Of a stretch of 9,419 nucleotides of DNA, positions 4,971-9,419 are shown piece by piece. Both the position numbers and the translations under genes were made by a program. The stretch's first letter is position 1. Each line of letters begins with the position of its first letter. A model generated the notes under the pieces. That model did not search any database. It worked only from the letters and a program-made list of their open reading frames with translations, and was not told the origin of the DNA. This stretch comes from an uncultured Planctomycetia bacterium (GTDB lineage: Bacteria; Planctomycetota; UBA1135; GCA-002686595): the NCBI GenBank assembly GCA_937952135.1, contig CALFYL010000062.1, positions 1 through 9,419 on the forward strand. Reading direction: 5' to 3'.

Positions 4971-6707
4971 ATGTCCGATCAACCTGCAGCCCGCGTCGGC
5001 GACGCACCGCGAGATCGCGAGCCGACAACGCGGCTGCAGTGGTGCGCGCTGGCGCTCGTTCTCGCGGTCGCGGCGCTGTTTCGCGTCGGTGTCGCCGATC
5101 GAATGGCGCCGCAGCGGCCGGAGCCCGACGCGTACATGCTGCTGCAGTACGAGGTCTTCGCGGGGCGAATCGCGCGCGAGGAAGCGCCGCCGCATTTCGG
5201 CTTCTACCCGACGTTTCTAGCGCAAAGCCTGGCGCTCGCGCTCGGCGACGCACCCTACGAGCTGGCGCCTCCGGACGCGTCGACGCGCGAGCATCTCGCT
5301 GCAGCGGCGAGACCGCTGGTGAGTTTGCGCGTGTGGCTCGCAGCGCTCTGCGTCCTCGGGGTCGCGGGCGTGTTCGCCCTCGTGCGCGAGTTGTGGGGGC
5401 CGCGCACGGGGCTGGTCGCCAGCGCTCTCGTCGCCTGCAGCCTGCTGCACATCGTGTACTCGCACCAGGCGCGTCCGCACGCCGCGCACATGACCTTCCA
5501 AGTCTGGGCGCTGTACTTCGCGGTGCGGCAGATCGAGCGGCCCGGCGCTGCGCGGATCCTCATGACTTCGCTCGCCGCCTTCGCGTGCATGGCGAGCTTG
5601 CAAACAGGAGTGTTCCTCGCGCCGACGCTCGCGCTCGCGGCGCTGGCGAAGTCGAACGGGCGTGTGCGCGCGCTCGCTTTCGCCGCGCCGATCGCGGCCT
5701 TCGCGCTCTCGCAGAGGTTCCACGTCGGAGGCATTTCGATCTCGTCGGAGGGCATCTCGATGGCGAGCGGCGGTCACGCCGTCGAGCTCTACGAGCTTCG
5801 CGGCGGCGGCGTGGTTCCCACGTGGCAAGTCCTCCGCGATTACGAACCGGTGTTGCTCGGGCTCGCGCTCGCGGGCGCGCTCCTCGCGCTCGCGTCGCGA
5901 GGACGCACGGGCTACCGAGGCGCGCGCGGAAACCAGGTCGCGCTCGCGCTCGGCGTCTACGCGCTTCCGTACCTCGCGTTCGCGCTGCTCAATGAGGCGA
6001 CGCGCGATCGTTACCTGATCCCGCTGCTGCCGTTCCTCGCCGCGCTCGCCGCGTTTGCGGTGGACGCCGCCGCGCGATCCGGCGCTCGGCGGTCGCGCGC
6101 GCTCGCCGTGGTCGCGCCCCTGCTCGCACTCACGGTTCCGCTGCACGACGCGGCGCGCTACTACCTGCTCGCGCGGCGGCCGGACACGCTCGAGCAAGCC
6201 GCGGCTTGGCTCGAGCAGCAGCCCGACGCCGCGAGCGCGCGCATCGCGACGAGCTCCTACGTCGTGCTGCCGCTGCGCTACAGCCCGCAGGCCTTGAAGC
6301 ACAGCTCGCGCTTCTTCCTCTCGGCCGTGTCGCCGTGGATCTCGTACCAACTGCGGCTGGGCGATGCGGCGAGCGCCGACGCGGTCTTCGACCTGCGCCC
6401 GTTCACGGCGGCGCGCACGGGGCGCGACAGCGACCGAGCGGACATCGAAGCGCGCCTCGCGCAACTTGCGCCCACCTACGTGGTGCTCGAGCCGTCGCGC
6501 CGCCAGCGCTCGGTGCCGTGGCACACGATCCTCGAGGAGGTCGTGCGCGCCAACGCGACACGCGTCGCGCGATTCGAGCCCGACGGCGTCGATCCGCCGC
6601 GCGACGAGTTGTTCGAGTACGGCGACGTCACCGGCTTGCGGACGCGGCTCGCGAGCGCGAACTCGATGGGGCCGCCGCTCGAGATCTACCGCTGGAACGG
6701 GCGCTGA
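4971..6707 (+). CDS. Multi-pass membrane glycosyltransferase-like protein (GT39/ArnT-like, GT-C fold)
   Basis: The 578-residue protein has a short charged N-terminus, a first membrane helix (about 24-42), a long first external loop with acidic residues (PEPDAYMLLQY, 50-60), and about nine further hydrophobic segments up to residue 392. In the loop, Asp53 is where GT-C enzymes carry a catalytic or metal-related Asp. SHQARPHAAH (164-173) and RYLIPLLPFLAALAAF (347-362) recall GT39/PMT-type enzymes, which move a sugar from a polyprenyl-phosphate carrier to lipid or protein acceptors on the outer face of the inner membrane. Residues 393-578 form a soluble, probably periplasmic domain that I cannot assign. 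Substrate and acceptor are unknown, and the catalytic role is inferred from topology and motifs. No Shine-Dalgarno site is seen; the ATG at 4971 gives a reasonable N-terminus. The next gene starts 45 bp downstream and encodes a protein of the same kind, so they may work in one pathway. Confidence 0.75.
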   Translation: MSDQPAARVGDAPRDREPTTRLQWCALALVLAVAALFRVGVADRMAPQRPEPDAYMLLQYEVFAGRIAREEAPPHFGFYPTFLAQSLALALGDAPYELAPPDASTREHLAAAARPLVSLRVWLAALCVLGVAGVFALVRELWGPRTGLVASALVACSLLHIVYSHQARPHAAHMTFQVWALYFAVRQIERPGAARILMTSLAAFACMASLQTGVFLAPTLALAALAKSNGRVRALAFAAPIAAFALSQRFHVGGISISSEGISMASGGHAVELYELRGGGVVPTWQVLRDYEPVLLGLALAGALLALASRGRTGYRGARGNQVALALGVYALPYLAFALLNEATRDRYLIPLLPFLAALAAFAVDAAARSGARRSRALAVVAPLLALTVPLHDAARYYLLARRPDTLEQAAAWLEQQPDAASARIATSSYVVLPLRYSPQALKHSSRFFLSAVSPWISYQLRLGDAASADAVFDLRPFTAARTGRDSDRADIEARLAQLAPTYVVLEPSRRQRSVPWHTILEEVVRANATRVARFEPDGVDPPRDELFEYGDVTGLRTRLASANSMGPPLEIYRWNGR

Positions 6708-6736
6708 TTCGGAGTTCGGAGCGCTCGCTGCGGCGT

Positions 6737-6742
6737 TAGGAT
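6737..6742 (+). promoter_or_regulatory. Possible -10 hexamer TAGGAT before the second GT-C gene
   Basis: TAGGAT ends 10 nt before the ATG at 6753, inside the 45-bp gap between the two membrane-protein genes. No -35 match is visible. If active it would give a nearly leaderless transcript in addition to any read-through from the upstream gene. Confidence 0.3.
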
Positions 6743-6752
6743 CGCGCCTTCC

Positions 6753-8282
6753 ATGCAAGCGCGAACGGCCCAAGACCCGCCGCCGTCGCGCGCCAGCCTG
6801 CTCGCGGTGGGCGCACTGGCTCTGGGATTCGCCACGCTCGTCGGGTACTCGATTGCGCCCCACGGCCCGGCCGGGTGGCACTTCGCGATGAACAACATTG
6901 CGACCGCCGACAGCCTCCTCGCCGGGCGCGGCGCGTACCAGAGCCGCGAGCAGCCGTTCCTTTCGTGGCCGCCGTTGATGCCGGCGCTGATCGCGCTGCT
7001 CAAGCTCTGCGGGCTGCGCTACGTCGCGGCGACGTTCTGGATCGCGGTGGGGGCGAGCTTCGCGACGAGCTACTTCCTCGCGCGCAGCGTCCTCGAGCTC
7101 TCGGGCCGACTGTGGGTCGCCTGCGCGGCGCTGGCCGTGCTCGCGGTGGCGCCGGGCTTTCTCGCGATGATGGGTTCGACCCTCTCGCAGCCGCTGTTCC
7201 TCGCGCTGAGCGCGGCGGGGGTGTGGTTGCTCCTGAGCTGGGTGCGAGCTCCGTCGCGCGCGCTCGAAGCCGGCCTCGTGCTCACGGGCATTGCGACAAG
7301 TCTGCACCGCTACGACGGCGTCGTGTTCGCCGCGGTCACCGCGGTCGTGATGGCGCTCGCGCCGACCGCAAGCCCGCCTCGCGCGCGCTGGGGCCGCGCC
7401 GCGGCGGTGGCGACGCTCTCGTACCTGCCGATCGCGGCCTGGCTGGTCCGCAACCGGCTCGTGAGCGGAACGTGGAGCGGCGTGCGCAATCCCACGGACA
7501 TGACATTGGTCGACCAGCTCCGCGATCTCGCTCTCATGACGGGCCGCTGGCTCGCGCCGGACATGGGGGTCGCCTGGCTGCACACGTTGCTCGCCGCGGC
7601 CGTGGTCAGCGTGACCGCGGTCTGGCTCGCGCGCGAACTCGCGTCCGGGCGCCGCTGGTCGATCCTCGCGTTTGCCGGCTTCCCGATCGCCTACGGCTTG
7701 ATCCTCGCCGGCATCGCATCGCGCGTGGAGATGGACCGCCTCAGCGACCGGCTCGCGACGCCGAGCGCTCCGTTTCTGCTGCTGCTCGCGCTTCTCGCGC
7801 TGTCGGGCGAGCGCGCCGGAACGCGGGAGGTGGCGGGTCGCTCGATCTTCGGACGCCGCGCCCTCGCCCTCGTCGCGGCGTTGTTCGTGGGTGCACACCT
7901 CGCGTGGAACGCGCCGAGCGCGATCGGCGGCGTGCGCGAGCGGCGCGCCGAAGGCGCGGGCGGATTCGCGTCGCCCAAGTGGACCGAGACCGACCTCGCG
8001 CGCTGGCTGCGCTCGAATCCACTCGAGGGTCGCCTCCTCAGCAACTCGCCCGAACTCGTGCTCCTCGCGGCGGACCGCATGCCGGAGCATCTCCCGACGG
8101 ATGGCTGGCGCGAACGGCTCGCCGATCGAAGCCAGCCGAGCGTCTTGGTCCTCGGACTGGGGCGGCGCCGGGACGCGCGCCTGCTCGAACGGATCCGCGC
8201 CGAGTTCGAGGTGCGCACGCTCGCCGAGTTCGAGGCGGGCGGCGTCTACCGGATCGAGGCCGAGGGATCGACGCCGCGCTGA
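6753..8282 (+). CDS. Multi-pass membrane glycosyltransferase-like protein (GT39/ArnT-like), second copy
   Basis: The 509-residue product has about ten hydrophobic segments between residues 14 and 385 and a soluble tail (about 386-509). In the first external loop, TADSLLAGRGAYQSREQPF (51-69) followed by SWPPLMPALIALL (71-83) is a pattern I know from bacterial GT39/ArnT-like proteins. SLHRYDGVVFA (183-193), YLPIAAWLVRNRLVSGTWSG (224-243) and DRLATPSAPFLLLLALLAL (332-350) fit the same group. Such enzymes use polyprenyl-phosphate sugars and glycosylate lipids or proteins outside the cytoplasmic membrane; the exact reaction cannot be read here. Asp53 is the likely conserved loop acid. The overall plan matches the gene upstream, but close sequence identity is not obvious, so they are distant relatives rather than a recent duplication. 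The ATG at 6753 gives a short polar N-terminus before the first helix; no Shine-Dalgarno site is seen. It ends 93 bp from a convergent gene. Confidence 0.75.
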   Translation: MQARTAQDPPPSRASLLAVGALALGFATLVGYSIAPHGPAGWHFAMNNIATADSLLAGRGAYQSREQPFLSWPPLMPALIALLKLCGLRYVAATFWIAVGASFATSYFLARSVLELSGRLWVACAALAVLAVAPGFLAMMGSTLSQPLFLALSAAGVWLLLSWVRAPSRALEAGLVLTGIATSLHRYDGVVFAAVTAVVMALAPTASPPRARWGRAAAVATLSYLPIAAWLVRNRLVSGTWSGVRNPTDMTLVDQLRDLALMTGRWLAPDMGVAWLHTLLAAAVVSVTAVWLARELASGRRWSILAFAGFPIAYGLILAGIASRVEMDRLSDRLATPSAPFLLLLALLALSGERAGTREVAGRSIFGRRALALVAALFVGAHLAWNAPSAIGGVRERRAEGAGGFASPKWTETDLARWLRSNPLEGRLLSNSPELVLLAADRMPEHLPTDGWRERLADRSQPSVLVLGLGRRRDARLLERIRAEFEVRTLAEFEAGGVYRIEAEGSTPR

Positions 8283-8325
8283 TCGGCCGCCGCCGGCGAG
8301 GGGCGTACCCGCCAGTCGTTCCGCG

Positions 8326-8369
8326 CGTGCCGTTTCGCGCGAACGGGCCCTCGCGAGCAGCCCGGCACG
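8326..8369. terminator. Inverted repeat between convergent genes
   Basis: CGTGCCG (8326-8332) and CGGCACG (8363-8369) are perfect inverted repeats around a 30-nt centre, which itself contains a near-palindrome with TTCGCGCGAA (8334-8343). It lies between the ends of two convergent genes, where a bidirectional terminator would be expected. No T-run flanks either side, so support is positional only. Confidence 0.25.
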
Positions 8370-8375
8370 GGCGTC

Positions 8376-8864
8376 TCAGCAGATGCCGTGCTCGAACAAG
8401 CTCGAGACGATCAGGATCTCGTCCGGGCAGTCGGGCGACGTCACGTTGGAGAGCCGGATCTCGAGGGACGGGATGCCCGACTGGAGCGCGGCCTGGTAGA
8501 CGCGGACCAGGTCCAGCACGCGGTCCTCGAGGCGCCGACCCGCGGGCGTCTGGAGCACGAAGTCGACTTTGCCCTCGGCCAAGCTTTCCCTGTCGATCTT
8601 GGGAAGTTCGGCGGCGGATACTTCCCGGATGCAGGCCCCCTTGGGCTCGGGGTGGAACGTCGACCACGCGCGCAAGCCCCACAGCTTCACCCCGTCGTGG
8701 GCCCGCATCCGCCACTCGACGACCTCGATTCCGGGGCTGGACAGGTCGGGGCGGGGGAACAACGCCTGGCACGGGGGCACGCGGCTCAGTTGCTCCAATC
8801 GAGACCGCCAGAAGGCGGGGTCCAGGAGCAATGGCGACGGGGCGCGCTTGCGTGAGGAAGGCAT
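8376..8864 (-). CDS. Conserved-looking protein of unknown function, 162 residues
   Basis: I do not recognise this protein. It has a basic start (MPSSRKRAP), no signal peptide and no membrane span, so is probably cytoplasmic. Its middle, EVVEWRMRAHDGVKLWGLRA (47-66), recalls the region before the catalytic core of some alpha/beta hydrolases (RxxDG...GxL type), but the rest lacks a GxSxG nucleophile, so hydrolase activity is not supported. Four cysteines are at 32, 78, 146 and 162, the last being the C-terminal residue (HGIC). The second half is mixed helix/strand (RVLDLVRVYQAAL, then SLEIRLSN and DEILIVSSLFEHG). The ATG at 8864 is preferred over the upstream GTG at 8978 because AGGCGG, a near-consensus ribosome-binding site, lies 6 nt before it. 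This is the only gene here with such a site. Codon choice (more GCC, CCC, CGG) differs somewhat from the neighbours. It is convergent with the GT-C gene and divergent from the edge gene. Confidence 0.7.
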   Translation of the reverse strand: MPSSRKRAPSPLLLDPAFWRSRLEQLSRVPPCQALFPRPDLSSPGIEVVEWRMRAHDGVKLWGLRAWSTFHPEPKGACIREVSAAELPKIDRESLAEGKVDFVLQTPAGRRLEDRVLDLVRVYQAALQSGIPSLEIRLSNVTSPDCPDEILIVSSLFEHGIC

Positions 8865-9022
8865 ATTCAACCGCCTAGCCGAGTGGCTGTGCGGAACCGA
8901 ACGCCTCGCCTTTGTTTTTCGCCGAGACCTTCCCACGCGCGCGGTAAGGGAGCGGTAACCATGTCGCTTTCGTCGCACGCCGGGTGGACAGAGCTACCCA
9001 GCGGGCCCGCGACCTCACTATC
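8865..9022. other. Divergent intergenic region before the edge gene
   Basis: This 158-bp region separates two divergent genes. It contains a T-rich stretch (TTTGTTTTT, 8921-8929) and a short direct repeat, GCGGTAA, at about 8941 and 8952. TATCAT at 9019-9024 looks like a -10 element but overlaps the proposed ATG of the edge gene. No tRNA or clear -35/-10 pair was found. Confidence 0.35.
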
Positions 9023-9419
9023 ATGCGCCCCTCACGCGCGCGGGGCGCCTCGACGGGGCTCCGCGCCCTTTCGTCCCTACAGCGCGCCTTTTTGCCCGTC
9101 GTGGCGCGCAACCATCGCAGGCCCTTCGCCCCCCGGCGGAGTCCTGGTCGCAGGAGTCGCCCCAACTTGCTAGCGATCGCCAGCCTTCTCGTGTGCGGTC
9201 TCGCCGCCGAGCCCGCCGTTGCGACCCCTCTCGCGCCGGTTCCGGCGCCCCTCGTGAGCACGCTGGCCCCGCCGGCGTCCGTGCCCGTGCCGCAGCCGAT
9301 TGCGGCCGCCGTCGGCCGCGCCCCAGATGGGGAGGGCGCGCAAGAAGAGACCAAGGTCAAGAAGTCCTCGGACGACAAGAAGGCGTCGGACAAGAAGACC
9401 GCGGGGAAGTCCGACGCGG
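9023..9419 (+). CDS. Exported protein with Pro-rich and Lys-rich segments, N-terminal part (runs off right edge)
   Basis: From ATG 9023 the frame is open for 132 codons to the window edge, so the functional C-terminal domain is missing. Residues 1-48 are strongly Arg/Pro-rich. A hydrophobic signal-like segment follows (NLLAIASLLVCGLAAEP, 48-64) with a likely cleavage after AVA at residue 67. The mature part opens with a Pro/Ala/Val-rich stretch (68-98) and then a Lys/Asp/Ser-rich stretch (KVKKSSDDKK onward, about 110-132). This looks like a spacer before a wall- or membrane-associated domain, but what follows is unknown. The start is uncertain. GTG 9101 or TTG 9167 would give a more usual signal length, and AGGAG (9152-9156) sits 10 nt before the TTG, though that start would leave almost no positive charge before the hydrophobic core. 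The frame shows good high-GC codon use. No family was recognised. Confidence 0.6.
   Translation, partial: MRPSRARGASTGLRALSSLQRAFLPVVARNHRRPFAPRRSPGRRSRPNLLAIASLLVCGLAAEPAVATPLAPVPAPLVSTLAPPASVPVPQPIAAAVGRAPDGEGAQEETKVKKSSDDKKASDKKTAGKSDA

Noticed and set aside
3211..5253. 680-residue frame antisense to glutamine synthetase
   Set aside because: Opposite strand of an unambiguous enzyme gene; composition is a shadow of its codon use (Val/Glu/Leu/Arg repeats).
5217..8090. 957-residue open frame antisense to both GT-C genes
   Set aside because: Its translation is a low-complexity Arg/Glu/Ala/His mixture with no domain, and it spans two real genes on the other strand. Long antisense frames are expected where stop codons are rare because of high third-position GC.
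8388..8855. 155-residue plus-strand frame opposite the unknown protein
   Set aside because: The minus-strand frame has more natural composition, a near-consensus ribosome site and mostly G/C third positions; the plus frame shows Val/Glu/Arg shadow composition.
6875..8878. 667-residue plus-strand frame across the second GT-C gene and the unknown protein
   Set aside because: Arg/Gly/Ala-rich nonsense composition, no motifs, and it overlaps genes with coherent proteins in other frames.
8865..9022. tRNA or small RNA gene in the divergent gap
   Set aside because: No cloverleaf, TTCGA-type T-loop or acceptor pairing could be built.
9340..9419. Near-repeats of lysine/aspartate codons as a DNA repeat
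   Set aside because: They are in frame and explained by the Lys/Asp/Ser-rich protein segment; units are irregular and too few to call a repeat array.

Overview
The window is GC-rich bacterial chromosomal DNA with tightly packed genes and high G+C at third codon positions. A predicted lipoprotein, a predicted DUF2490-type outer-membrane barrel and several sugar-transfer proteins of cell-envelope type point to a didermal (Gram-negative-type) bacterium. A Myxococcota/deltaproteobacterial-like or Planctomycetota-like source would fit the composition and the near absence of Shine-Dalgarno sites, but the sequence alone does not settle the phylum. No rRNA, tRNA, CRISPR array, insertion sequence or phage gene was seen.

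Layout. Positions 1-2303 hold a leftward set of three genes: a GT4-type glycosyltransferase (1143-2303), a GT2-type glycosyltransferase (281-1081) and the start of a lipoprotein that runs off the left edge (1-254). Divergent from it is a rightward gene for a secreted DUF2490-like beta-barrel protein (2415-3137). A 223-bp intergenic region follows. It has an unusually A+T-rich island, a good -35/-10 promoter candidate, a 39-bp interrupted palindrome and a hairpin-rich leader. It leads into a 480-residue type I glutamine synthetase (3361-4803) that lacks the usual adenylylation motif. Downstream are two consecutive rightward multi-pass membrane proteins (4971-6707 and 6753-8282), both resembling GT39/ArnT-like GT-C glycosyltransferases with C-terminal soluble parts. 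Convergent to them is a leftward unknown 162-residue protein (8376-8864). The right edge holds the start of a rightward exported protein with Pro-rich and Lys-rich low-complexity segments (9023-9419, partial).

How the genes relate. Four of the eight genes are probable glycosyltransferases and two more are predicted envelope proteins, so the window reads as a cell-surface glycan/envelope neighbourhood with a nitrogen-assimilation gene (glutamine synthetase) in the middle. The GT4-GT2-lipoprotein run could be one operon. The two GT-C proteins may be co-transcribed, although each has its own promoter-like hexamer just before its start. Glutamine synthetase appears to have its own promoter and a structured leader.

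I see no clear new multi-gene system. The most unusual parts are the palindromic control region and leader of the glutamine synthetase gene, a recurring TANNNT hexamer close to start codons that lack Shine-Dalgarno sites, and two proteins I cannot assign (8376-8864 and 9023-9419).
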